The notes beneath the pieces are model-generated. The model ran no database searches. It saw only the letters and a program-made list of their open reading frames with translations, and was not told the DNA's origin. A stretch of 64,000 bases of DNA, from positions 62,001 through 126,000 of the forward strand of contig CAJJAZ010000007.1 in NCBI GenBank assembly GCA_905182295.1, in the 5' to 3' direction. The translations under genes and the position numbers were made by a program. The first letter of the stretch is position 1; each line of letters starts with the position of its first letter. This DNA comes from an uncultured Flavobacteriaceae bacterium. Lineage in GTDB: Bacteria > Bacteroidota > Bacteroidia > Flavobacteriales > Flavobacteriaceae. This document shows, one piece after another, positions 24,024-32,390 of the stretch.

Positions 24024-24965
24024 TTATGCCTTGTTTAAAGGGCTAATGATCTTAACATCTTGAAAAGCTATAGCACCACGAATAATATTAGAAATAATTT
24101 CTTTGAGTGCTTCTGTGATTTGAATTTTCAAAGCCCTGTTGTGGTATATAAGACTTACCTCTCTTGCTGGAGAAGGCGCCTTAAAATGTTTTAAGGAACT
24201 TTTTTTAGCAGGGTCCAAAGCCAGTGAATTTAGATAAGGAAGTAGTGTCATACCCAGCCCTTCATCTGATAAATTAAGAAGGGTTTCAAAACTACCGCTT
24301 TGAATTTGGAAATGACTGTGGTCTAATTTGTTATTGGCTTGACATAAATTCAAAATTCCATCTCTAAAGCAATGTCCATCTTTTAAAAGTAAAATTTCAG
24401 AAAGATCAATATCTTCTTCAGTGAGTTCTTTTACATTAGAAAGTCTATGGCTTTTTGGTACATAACCCACAAATGGTTCATGGTAAAGAGGGCGCTCTTC
24501 TAAATCTTCAATTTCTAGTGGTGTAGCTGCAATTGCGGCATCTATAGTACCTTCTTTAAGACTTTCTATGAGTTGGTCCGTATTTTGTTCCTTTATAATT
24601 AAATTGACTTCAGGGTACTTTTCAATAAACGATTTTAAGAACATTGGAAGTAGTGTAGGCATTATTGTCGGTATAATACCTAGGGTGAATGGCCCACCAA
24701 CATAACCTTTATCTTGGGCTACAATATCTTTGATTCTCAATGCCTCATTCACAATATTTTTTGCCTGTGCTACAATTTTTTCTCCAACTGTAGTAATGGT
24801 AAGTGGCTTTTTACTTCTGTCGAACAAGATAACATCCAACTCTTCCTCTAATTTTTGAACTTGCATACTTAGTGTAGGCTGAGTAACAAAACTTTTCTCT
24901 GCTGCTAGCGTAAAATTTTTATATTCTGCTACAGCTAATACATATTGAAGTTGGGTAATGGTCAT
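24024..24965 (-). CDS. oxyR: Hydrogen peroxide-sensing LysR-type activator OxyR
   Basis: 313 aa. LysR HTH at the N-terminus (TQLQYVLAVAEYKNFTLAAEKSF, TQPTLSMQVQKLEEEL). The regulatory domain has LLLKDGHCFRDGILNLC, with cysteines at residues 199 and 208, the exact numbering of the redox pair in E. coli OxyR. It therefore most likely forms the H2O2-induced disulfide and activates catalase/peroxidase genes. Last gene of a tight minus-strand run rhlE-rluF-paiB-oxyR (29-base gap upstream). Confidence 0.93.
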   Translation of the reverse strand: MTITQLQYVLAVAEYKNFTLAAEKSFVTQPTLSMQVQKLEEELDVILFDRSKKPLTITTVGEKIVAQAKNIVNEALRIKDIVAQDKGYVGGPFTLGIIPTIMPTLLPMFLKSFIEKYPEVNLIIKEQNTDQLIESLKEGTIDAAIAATPLEIEDLEERPLYHEPFVGYVPKSHRLSNVKELTEEDIDLSEILLLKDGHCFRDGILNLCQANNKLDHSHFQIQSGSFETLLNLSDEGLGMTLLPYLNSLALDPAKKSSLKHFKAPSPAREVSLIYHNRALKIQITEALKEIISNIIRGAIAFQDVKIISPLNKA

Positions 24966-24994
24966 GATGTGATTTGAACCGTAAAGTTAAAAAA

Positions 24995-25618
24995 CTATTT
25001 TGAAGGGGAATGGTTTGCTTTTTTCATTGCTTTTGAGATCTCCGTAGCCTGAAAATTATTCTTGTGCACTAACTCACTTTCAATAGATTGATGGTCTTCT
25101 TTTCTAGTTTGAGATAATTTATATGCCCCTTCTAATGTATCGATTGAAATGGTGAAACCAATAATTCCTTTGTATTGATTCATTGTTTCTGGACGCATTT
25201 TTTTTAAATCCACAGGGTTCTTTTCATGCTTCTCGTGCTGAGAGACTAATTCATGTAATGAATCTAAAAGTGCTTTGTCAGATTGGATAGAAACAGATCC
25301 ATACGCGTGCACTGCAATATAATTCCAGGTAGGTACTTCTTCTTGCTTATACCAGGAGGAAGATATATAATGTTGTGGACCATTAAAAATTACCAGCACA
25401 GACAATGAATCTTTCAGTAATTGTGCTATTTGATTTTTTTTAGAGAGGTGCCCTACAAGATGGTATCCATCTTCAGGCGATCCTTTGATCATAAATGGAA
25501 TATGCGACGCAATAGGAGCATTTTCTCCTTGAACAACTATAATACCGAACGGATTTTCATTAATAAAACCAATAATTTCCTCTTGGTTTTCATTTTTGTA
25601 ATGATCTGGAATATACAT
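24995..25618 (-). CDS. PaiB-family FMN-binding protein
   Basis: 207 aa. MYIPDHYKNENQEEIIGFINENPFG is the classic PaiB start; followed by ASHIPFMIKG, HLVGHLSKKNQIAQLL, VLVIFNGPQHYISSSWY and VPTWNYIAVHAYG. These belong to a split-barrel flavin-binding fold, annotated as a negative regulator in Bacillus though direct enzymatic or regulatory function is unproven here. Two-base gap from rluF, so co-transcribed. Confidence 0.92.
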   Translation of the reverse strand: MYIPDHYKNENQEEIIGFINENPFGIIVVQGENAPIASHIPFMIKGSPEDGYHLVGHLSKKNQIAQLLKDSLSVLVIFNGPQHYISSSWYKQEEVPTWNYIAVHAYGSVSIQSDKALLDSLHELVSQHEKHEKNPVDLKKMRPETMNQYKGIIGFTISIDTLEGAYKLSQTRKEDHQSIESELVHKNNFQATEISKAMKKANHSPSK

Positions 25619-25620
25619 GA

Positions 25621-26355
25621 TTACTCGTTTTCAGTTTTTGTAGAGTCTTCTAATAAACCTTTTAGTTCACTGAGTTCCTTTGGGCTAAAGTTTCTCCATT
25701 TTCCCAAAGGCACATCTAAAGAGATGTTCATGATCCTAACCCTTTTTAGTAGTTGCACTTCATAGCCAAGGTATTCACACATGCGCCTAATTTGCCTATT
25801 AAGTCCTTGGGTTAAGACAATTTTAAATGTGGTGCTATTTATAGCAGTAACATTACATTGTCTTGTAACGGTATCTAAAATGGGCACTCCCTGACTCATT
25901 TTTGAAATAAAATCAGGGGTGATTCTTTTGTCTACAGTAACCACATATTCTTTTTCATGATGGTTTCTGGCCCTTAAAATTTTATTGACAATATCTCCAT
26001 CACTGGTTAGAAAAATTAAGCCTTCGCTTGGTTTGTCAAGTCTTCCAATGGGAAATATTCTTTTGGGATAATTTATAAAGTCAATGATGTTGTCTTTTTC
26101 TACCCTTGTATCTGTAGTGCAAACAATCCCGACGGGTTTGTTAAAAATTAAATAAACGTGTTCTGTTTCTTTTTTGCCTACTTCAATTCCATCTATAGCA
26201 ACTATGTCTCCTTCCTGAATCTTAGTGCCCATTGCAGGAACAACGCCATTAATGGTCACTCTAGCTTCTTCTATAAGTTTGTCTGCACCCCTTCTAGAGC
26301 AATGGCCAATTTCGCTTAAGTATTTATTAATTCTTGTGCCTGCCGTAGGTTTCAT
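25621..26355 (-). CDS. rluF: 23S rRNA pseudouridine synthase RluF
   Basis: 244 aa. N-terminal S4 RNA-binding domain (RINKYLSEIGHCSRRGADKLIEEARV), then the RsuA-type catalytic domain with GRLDKPSEGLIFLTSDGD (catalytic Asp), NHHEKEYVVTVDK, TQGLNRQIRRMCEYLGY and LKRVRIMNISL. Strong overall similarity to E. coli RluF (Psi2604). In operon with rhlE upstream and paiB downstream. Confidence 0.93.
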   Translation of the reverse strand: MKPTAGTRINKYLSEIGHCSRRGADKLIEEARVTINGVVPAMGTKIQEGDIVAIDGIEVGKKETEHVYLIFNKPVGIVCTTDTRVEKDNIIDFINYPKRIFPIGRLDKPSEGLIFLTSDGDIVNKILRARNHHEKEYVVTVDKRITPDFISKMSQGVPILDTVTRQCNVTAINSTTFKIVLTQGLNRQIRRMCEYLGYEVQLLKRVRIMNISLDVPLGKWRNFSPKELSELKGLLEDSTKTENE

Positions 26356-26385
26356 GTTAGAAATTGAAATGTAAAAATAAACAAT

Positions 26386-27672
26386 TTATGAATTTCTCTG
26401 ACGGCTGTCTGAATTTCTCTGAGGTCTTTGTCCCCTTTGGTTGTTTCTTCCTCCTTGTGGTCTTCCAGACTTATTTTGATTGGAGTGCGAATTTTTGCCC
26501 CCTCCTTTAGAAAACTGTTTTTTCTGTAATTCCCCTTCAAGACTTTCATTTTCAAACTCATGTCCTTTTATTACGGGAACATCTTGTTTTATGAGTTTCT
26601 GAATATCTTGTAGGTAGGCTATTTCAGTTTCGTCACAAAAAGAAATGGCTACTCCGCTAGCACTTGCTCTTCCGGTCCTTCCTATCCTATGTACATAGGT
26701 TTCTGGTACATTAGGAAGCTCATAATTAATGACCAAAGATAATTGGTCTATATCAATTCCTCTAGCAGCTATATCTGTGGCAACTAAAACATTTAATTTT
26801 CCATCTTTAAAACCTTCGAGTGCTTTTTGTCTTGCTGCCTGTGATTTATTGCCATGTATGGCAGCCCCTTTAATGTTAAATTTCTCTAATTTTTTAACAA
26901 TATTATTGGCTCCGTGTTTGGTCCTTGAGAAAACGAGTACTGCAGGCGCTTCTGATTGTTCGACCAATGAAGCCAAGAGTTTAATTTTGTTTTCCTTGTC
27001 TACAAAATAAACTCCTTGAGTTATTTTTTCTGCTGTAGCTTGTTCTGGCTTGATTGTAATTCTTTGAGGGTTCCCCAATATTTGCCCAGATAACTGCACA
27101 ATACTTTGTGGCATAGTAGCAGAAAAGAATAAGGATTGTCTTTGCGCTGGAAGCTTTGCAATTAATTTTTTTATGTCATGAATAAACCCCATATCTAACA
27201 TTTGGTCTGCCTCATCTAAAACAGCATATTCAATATTTTTAAGACTTATAAATCCTTGATTCATAAGGTCTAGTAGCCTACCTGGTGTGGCAATTAAAAT
27301 ATCTGGTTTTTTTCTAAGTGCATCTGTTTGCTTTCCTTGCTTCACTCCTCCAAAAATCACCTGAGTCTTAAGCTCAGTGAAATGGGTATACTCTTTGAAG
27401 TTTTCTTCAATTTGTATGGCCAATTCTCTTGTTGGTGTAACAACAAGTACTTTAATGAAATTATTTTTCGAAGTACTTGAAAGTAATCTTTCAATAATTG
27501 GAATAGCAAATGCGGCTGTTTTACCAGTTCCAGTTTGTGCACATCCTAACAGATCTTCACCTTTGAGGACAATTGGAATAGCTTGTTCTTGTATGGGGGT
27601 TGGGGTATGGTAGTCTAAACGATCTAAAGCGTCTAGAAGAGGCTTAGATAGCCCGAGTTCTTTAAAAGTCAT
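26386..27672 (-). CDS. rhlE: DEAD-box RNA helicase RhlE
   Basis: 428 aa. Q motif FKELGLSKPLLDALDRLDY, Walker A CAQTGTGKTAAFAIP, VVTPTRELAIQI, DEAD in YAVLDEADQMLDMGF, SAT in FFSATMP, and motif VI YVHRIGRTGRA. The C-terminus is an unstructured basic Gly/Asn/Gln/Arg-rich tail (RPQGGRNNQRGQRPQ) for RNA binding, as usual for RhlE. Remodels rRNA/mRNA. First gene of the rluF-paiB-oxyR run, which links RNA modification with oxidative-stress regulation. Confidence 0.94.
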   Translation of the reverse strand: MTFKELGLSKPLLDALDRLDYHTPTPIQEQAIPIVLKGEDLLGCAQTGTGKTAAFAIPIIERLLSSTSKNNFIKVLVVTPTRELAIQIEENFKEYTHFTELKTQVIFGGVKQGKQTDALRKKPDILIATPGRLLDLMNQGFISLKNIEYAVLDEADQMLDMGFIHDIKKLIAKLPAQRQSLFFSATMPQSIVQLSGQILGNPQRITIKPEQATAEKITQGVYFVDKENKIKLLASLVEQSEAPAVLVFSRTKHGANNIVKKLEKFNIKGAAIHGNKSQAARQKALEGFKDGKLNVLVATDIAARGIDIDQLSLVINYELPNVPETYVHRIGRTGRASASGVAISFCDETEIAYLQDIQKLIKQDVPVIKGHEFENESLEGELQKKQFSKGGGKNSHSNQNKSGRPQGGRNNQRGQRPQRNSDSRQRNS

Positions 27673-27809
27673 ATGTATTTATAAGTTGCAAAGGTATGGC
27701 TAATATTTTCAATTCATCCTGAAAAAACTACAATTGGGTGAATCGCTTTTTTTACTTTTAGAGATAGGGACTACTTTTGGCTCTCAATCTAAATAGACCA
27801 TCTAAAAAC

Positions 27810-29147
27810 ATGTATAAAATTCTAAAAACAACTTTTCTTATAGTTCTACTCTTTATGGGGGTATATTTTAGTGTGTTTTATTCTGAGAATCAATCCTTTG
27901 AAACTATTTTATTTGTAGTGGCAGAGGCATTTACCTATGCTTTTTCAATGACTTATTTGAACAATGAATTTCATGTCAAATTGGGCAATTACTTTCCTTG
28001 GAATAATAGCGCAAAAGAAAGACTAATAATAGGTGGTATAGGATCAATTGTAATTAATATGATTGTTTTTTTTCTAATAAGATTGATTGAGGGCGTTTTA
28101 ATAGCGGGTGAAAGCATTTCTGTATTTATTGACAATGAACCAACTTCATACTACATTATTTGTTTGGTGTTTTCAGTTTTAGCGACCCTGATTTATCACC
28201 TCATTTATTTTTATAAATCTATTCAGGATAAAAAAGTAGCTAGCCATAAAATTAAAGAGGGAAGGGTCACCGCTCAATTAGGTGCTTTAAAGAATCAGTT
28301 GGACCCACATTTTTTATTTAACAGCCTAAATGTGTTAACTAGTTTAATTGAGGAGTCTCCAGAAAAAGCACAGCAATTCACCACTACTTTATCTAGGGTG
28401 TACCGATACGTATTAGAACATAAAGAGGAAGACACCATCTCGCTCAAAGAAGAATTTAAGTTTGCCAATGCTTATATGAAGTTATTAAAGATGCGCTTTG
28501 AAAATGGTCTGTTGTATCATATTCCTGAATCTCCTTCGGAGAGTCATTTAAAAATAGCGCCTTTATCCCTTCAATTACTTCTTGAGAATGCTATTAAACA
28601 CAATTCAATTTCTGAAACATCTCCCTTAGAAATTCAGGTATATGAAGAAGATGGGTACTTATTTGTTTCTAATAACATTCAATTAAAGAAATCTTTTCCC
28701 AGCAGTGGGATTGGTTTGCAAAATATCATTAAGCGTTACAGATCATTAACAGATAAAGAAGTACTCATTTCAGAATTGGACAACCAATTCGTGGTGCAAT
28801 TACCCATATTAATCAATTCAAATTTTAAGATGCAAACAACAAATCAATTATTAGATGAAAAAAGGTATTTAAGGGCCAAGGCAAAAGTTAAAAAAATTAT
28901 GGGTTTTTACTACCACCTATTTTTTTATGTTGTTGTCATAACTTCGTTGGGTTGGTTAAATTACCAAACAACTGATTTTCCATGGGTTGTTTTTCCTATA
29001 TTAGGTTGGGGCTTTGGATTGACAGGACACGGTTTAGAGGCTTTTGATAGATCGCTCTTTTTTGGAAAAGAGTGGGAGCAGAGAAGTATTGAAAAAATAA
29101 TGGCTCAAGAAGAGAAGCTTAGCCCAAAATTTAAAAAAGAGACATAG
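27810..29147 (+). CDS. LytS-type sensor histidine kinase with C-terminal 2TM domain
   Basis: 445 aa from ATG 27810; the track start 27777 is a TTG inside the promoter-proximal region. Four TM helices in the first 155 residues, a short coiled linker, then the His_kinase motif KNQLDPHFLFNSLNVL (phospho-His at about 165) and a degenerate HATPase part LQLLLENAIKHN and GIGLQNIIKRYR. After residue about 355 a 2TM domain follows (KVKKIMGFYYHLFFYVVVI, WVVFPILGWGFGLTGHGLEAF). Pairs with the LytTR regulator at 29817; the two genes between encode free 2TM domains. Signal unknown. Confidence 0.9.
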   Translation: MYKILKTTFLIVLLFMGVYFSVFYSENQSFETILFVVAEAFTYAFSMTYLNNEFHVKLGNYFPWNNSAKERLIIGGIGSIVINMIVFFLIRLIEGVLIAGESISVFIDNEPTSYYIICLVFSVLATLIYHLIYFYKSIQDKKVASHKIKEGRVTAQLGALKNQLDPHFLFNSLNVLTSLIEESPEKAQQFTTTLSRVYRYVLEHKEEDTISLKEEFKFANAYMKLLKMRFENGLLYHIPESPSESHLKIAPLSLQLLLENAIKHNSISETSPLEIQVYEEDGYLFVSNNIQLKKSFPSSGIGLQNIIKRYRSLTDKEVLISELDNQFVVQLPILINSNFKMQTTNQLLDEKRYLRAKAKVKKIMGFYYHLFFYVVVITSLGWLNYQTTDFPWVVFPILGWGFGLTGHGLEAFDRSLFFGKEWEQRSIEKIMAQEEKLSPKFKKET

Positions 29148-29148
29148 C

Positions 29149-29466
29149 ATGGAAGGAGAAAATAAGAATTTTCAAGGTGTTGATAACAATCAAAAAGAGA
29201 TGGCCTTATCAGAAGCAAAAAAAAAGGTTAGAAAATTAAAAGACTTCTATAGGAGTCTGACCAGTGCAGCTTTTACGGTATTGATTGTTGCTTCAGTGAA
29301 TTATTACGTCAATGAGTGGTCAAGTCCATGGTTTCTATGGGTTGTTTTTGGACTCTCCATTTCGTTGTTTTTTAAAGCTTTAAAAGTATATGACATCTCT
29401 GTATTTAGTAAGGATTGGGAAGAGAGAAAGATTAAAGAGTACATTGATAAAGAAAAATTTAATTAA
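29149..29466 (+). CDS. 2TM domain protein
   Basis: 105 aa. Charged N-terminus, then AKKKVRKLKDFYRSLTSAAFTVLIVASVNYYV and SPWFLWVVFGLSISLFFKALKVY, ending FSKDWEERKIKEYIDKE: the 2TM domain that is also fused to the kinase. One base after the kinase stop, 2 bases before the next gene. Probably interacts with the kinase membrane part. Confidence 0.85.
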   Translation: MEGENKNFQGVDNNQKEMALSEAKKKVRKLKDFYRSLTSAAFTVLIVASVNYYVNEWSSPWFLWVVFGLSISLFFKALKVYDISVFSKDWEERKIKEYIDKEKFN

Positions 29467-29468
29467 GG

Positions 29469-29807
29469 ATGGACAAGAAGACAGACGCCTACAAAAGGGC
29501 TAAAAAAAAAGTAAATGATTTGAGGGGATTTTACATACATTTATTGGTATATGCTCTTGTTAATGTTTTTTTTTCTATTAATGTATTGGTTAGAGAATGG
29601 TTTGGAGGGAGTTCATGGAAAGAGAGCATTGAAGATTTCTCATTTTTTTCATTATGGTTTTTTTGGGGACTCGGATTACTTTTCCACGCCTTAATTGCAT
29701 TTGATCTTAATCCATTTTTTTCTAAAGATTGGGAAGCTAAAAAAATCAATCGAATTTTAGAGGCTGAAAAATGCGAGGAGGAGCAGTTTTCAAATAGAAA
29801 CAACTAA
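29469..29807 (+). CDS. 2TM domain protein
   Basis: 112 aa. AKKKVNDLRGFYIHLLVYALVNVFFSINV, FFSLWFFWGLGLLFHALIAF, NPFFSKDWEAKKINRILE: canonical 2TM domain, longer loop than its neighbour. Third 2TM copy in a row, suggesting tandem duplication. Ten bases before the response regulator. Confidence 0.88.
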   Translation: MDKKTDAYKRAKKKVNDLRGFYIHLLVYALVNVFFSINVLVREWFGGSSWKESIEDFSFFSLWFFWGLGLLFHALIAFDLNPFFSKDWEAKKINRILEAEKCEEEQFSNRNN

Positions 29808-29816
29808 AATAAGCTT

Positions 29817-30569
29817 ATGAATGTTGTTGTCATAGAAGACGAACAAGCTGCTTCTAGAAGGTTAATTAGAATGTTGAAAAAGCAAGGGCTAATAGTATTG
29901 GCTAGTCTTTCCTCAGTAGAAAATGCCATTGAATGGTTTAAAAACAATTCCCATCCTGAATTAATTTTCTTAGACATACAGTTGTCAGATGGGTTGTCTT
30001 TTTCAATTTTTGAATCTATAAATATTAACAGTGCTATAATTTTCACCACTGCATTTGACGCTTATGCACTTCAGGCTTTTAAACTCAACAGTATAGATTA
30101 TCTCTTAAAGCCAATTGATGAAGATGAATTGAAAACAGCAGTGAATAAATACCAAAATATCCATCAAGAAAGTTCCCTTCAAAATTTTGATTTTGAAGAT
30201 ATTAAAAAGATGTTGTATCGAGATAAAGAGGTCTATAAAAACAGGTATACCGTGCAAGTAGGAACACATATAAAGATTTTAGCTGTTCCAGAAATTGTTT
30301 GTTTTTACAGTGAAAATAAAGGCACTTATGTGCTCATGGATTCTGGGCGTTCATACCTCATGGGCCAAACGATTGAAGCTTTAGTTCAAGAAATTGATCC
30401 CAATACTTTTTTTAGAATTAGCAGGAAATGCATTATTCAAATTTCTCATATTAAAGACATAGTAGCCTATTCAAAAGCAAGATTGAAAATTGAGGTGCTT
30501 CCTAAAATAGGTTTAGATTTAGTCGTGAGTAGAGAGCGGGTAAAAGACTTTAAGCTTTGGATATCTTAA
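29817..30569 (+). CDS. LytTR-family response regulator
   Basis: 250 aa. Receiver domain with acidic pocket VVVIEDEQAA, phospho-acceptor Asp53 in LIFLDIQLSDG, TTAFDAYALQAF and YLLKPID. From about residue 145 a LytTR DNA-binding domain (VCFYSENKGTYVLMDSG, FFRISRKCIIQISHIKDI). Cognate of the LytS-type kinase in the same operon. Its last four bases overlap the end of the convergent LETM1-related gene. Confidence 0.93.
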   Translation: MNVVVIEDEQAASRRLIRMLKKQGLIVLASLSSVENAIEWFKNNSHPELIFLDIQLSDGLSFSIFESININSAIIFTTAFDAYALQAFKLNSIDYLLKPIDEDELKTAVNKYQNIHQESSLQNFDFEDIKKMLYRDKEVYKNRYTVQVGTHIKILAVPEIVCFYSENKGTYVLMDSGRSYLMGQTIEALVQEIDPNTFFRISRKCIIQISHIKDIVAYSKARLKIEVLPKIGLDLVVSRERVKDFKLWIS

Positions 30570-31756
30570 GGGATTCTATTGTCGTCAAAAGCACTCGGGA
30601 GTAACTTAGGAATAAGCTTTATAAAAATAGGTAAAAGCATAGCCCCTCCTGGAAGTATAAAAATAGCCAGCGAGGGAATACTTTTAAAAATATCTAGAAG
30701 CTGCTCTTGTATTTTCTTTTTTTCTTGAGCAGATAAGTCACTGTGGGTAGATTTTGTAATTAAGCGCACCAATTCTTGACTTCCTTTAATCTCTTTAAGC
30801 AGTCTCTTACTGTTTCTAAGAATTAATTTATTGACTAAAAATGTGAGATTTTCGTAGAGCTGTTCCCCCATGGCCATAGTTTTTAGACCAGGGATTTGTT
30901 TTTTATTTACCTCTATAAATTCTTCTAAATCGGAGAGTTCTAAGTGAATTCTTTGGGAAGAAACCCCTAAAAATTCAGCAGTGAAATTTATATAGTTTGA
31001 AAGATTATTTATGTCTTTTTTATTTGGCAGGATATTTAAAGAACTGATTATTATTAGGTATTGAAGCTCTTCTGGAGATAAATGAAACCCATTGCCATCT
31101 TTGGGTGTAGGTTTATACCCTTTTAAAAGCATGGATTTTTGATATAGTTCTATTTGATTTTTTTCGCTTTTAAAAAGGACCACTGATTTTTGAATTAATG
31201 TTATTCCTACTTTGTCTATTTGATGTAAAGCAGTCATAAAGTGATCAGGATCTGATAAGAAGCGTTTAAACCCCAAATAATCAATAGTTACATATGGATT
31301 TAAAGAAAAATTTCCAAAAGCTTTATGGATCATATTGGCCTCAACAAAAACCCTTTGATCAAAAATACGGGCTACGACTTCATCGTTTTTAGATTCACCT
31401 AAAAAACCTTCAAAAAGGTTTTTTTTTATACTATTTAAACCTTCATAGTATTTAATAATTTGTTCTAAAAACGCATTAAAATCTCCTACTTTTTGTATGC
31501 TTTCTTTTAACGAACCCCTATTAAAATGGGCTTCATAGGCACTGTGCATAGCAAAAATGAGATTTATTTTAGTACGTTCGTCAATAGACGCTTCGTGCTC
31601 AGTAATAATAAATTCTGGTATAGCTATATTTAATCCATACAGAAAGCCTAGTGACTTTAATTGATTAAATAAGGCCATATTCTCAGCAAGGACAAGTCTT
31701 TTATCTTTGAGAATATGGCCAAATTTTGTGACCCAACCTGAAGCAGATGGATTCAT
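30566..31756 (-). CDS. LETM1-related (biofilm-associated) protein
   Basis: 396 aa. Start MNPSASGWVTKFGHILKD, long alpha-helical middle, and C-terminal IPSLAIFILPGGAMLLPIFIKLIPKLLPSAF, the LETM1-like hydrophobic segment. This architecture is annotated in Flavobacteriaceae as LETM1-related biofilm-associated protein. Molecular function unproven; membrane-bound through the C-terminal segment. Four-base convergent overlap with the response regulator; 18 bases downstream of sodC. Confidence 0.8.
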   Translation of the reverse strand: MNPSASGWVTKFGHILKDKRLVLAENMALFNQLKSLGFLYGLNIAIPEFIITEHEASIDERTKINLIFAMHSAYEAHFNRGSLKESIQKVGDFNAFLEQIIKYYEGLNSIKKNLFEGFLGESKNDEVVARIFDQRVFVEANMIHKAFGNFSLNPYVTIDYLGFKRFLSDPDHFMTALHQIDKVGITLIQKSVVLFKSEKNQIELYQKSMLLKGYKPTPKDGNGFHLSPEELQYLIIISSLNILPNKKDINNLSNYINFTAEFLGVSSQRIHLELSDLEEFIEVNKKQIPGLKTMAMGEQLYENLTFLVNKLILRNSKRLLKEIKGSQELVRLITKSTHSDLSAQEKKKIQEQLLDIFKSIPSLAIFILPGGAMLLPIFIKLIPKLLPSAFDDNRIP

Positions 31757-31774
31757 AAAAAATCTTTAAGGGTA

Positions 31775-32338
31775 TTATTCAATAATTCCTGTGCAACTTA
31801 CTCTTGCACCAGCAGCACCACTAGGTTGAGAAACCAAGTCGTCTTCTCCTTGGTGCACAATGACTGCTTTCCCTAAAATATTGGTTGTTGGATCTTCTCC
31901 ACCAATAGTCCATAGGTCTGTCATAAAATGCACTGTAGCATTTCCATCTTCGTCTGTAGTGAAATTACCAATATCTCCTCTGTGAAAGCCCTCTTCTGCT
32001 CCCCAAGTGCCGTGTGGTTCAAAGGTTGGGTTCCAGTGACCTCCAGTAGATTTTCCGTCTTCTGAAGAACAATCTGCTGTTTCGTGAAGGTGTATGGCAT
32101 GCGTTCCAGGGGTTAAGCCTGACAAATAAGCCATCATCATTACTTGGCCATTATTCTCCTGTGTGAAAGTAACTGTTCCTTTCACTTCTGACGCACTCTT
32201 AGGGGTCATTTCAAATGATATTTTAGTCATTTCTTCAGCTGCTACCTTCATTTCAGGAGCGCTTTCTGCTTGTTTTGGTTTGTCTTTGCAGGATATAAGT
32301 CCCAATAATATTGCAGTAGTGTATAAAATTTTTTTCAT
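31775..32338 (-). CDS. sodC: Cu/Zn superoxide dismutase, lipoprotein
   Basis: 187 aa, SPII leader ending LLGLISC. Cu/Zn SOD domain from about residue 40: metal ligands in THAIHLHETADC, GGHWNP, FHRGDIGNF and AVIVHQGEDD, active-site Arg in GAARVSCTG context (GARVSC). The two cysteines for the structural disulfide are present (ADCSS and VSCTG). Removes superoxide in the periplasm or at the outer membrane. Same strand and 18 bases upstream of the LETM1-related gene. Confidence 0.93.
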   Translation of the reverse strand: MKKILYTTAILLGLISCKDKPKQAESAPEMKVAAEEMTKISFEMTPKSASEVKGTVTFTQENNGQVMMMAYLSGLTPGTHAIHLHETADCSSEDGKSTGGHWNPTFEPHGTWGAEEGFHRGDIGNFTTDEDGNATVHFMTDLWTIGGEDPTTNILGKAVIVHQGEDDLVSQPSGAAGARVSCTGIIE

Positions 32339-32390
32339 GAGATAGTTTTTTAGGTGTTTCTTTTAAATTAAGGCTAATTTTTGATAGATA

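Noticed and set aside
26352-26561. 69-aa ORF between rluF and rhlE
   Set aside because: Alternative frame of the RhlE Gly/Asn/Arg-rich tail.
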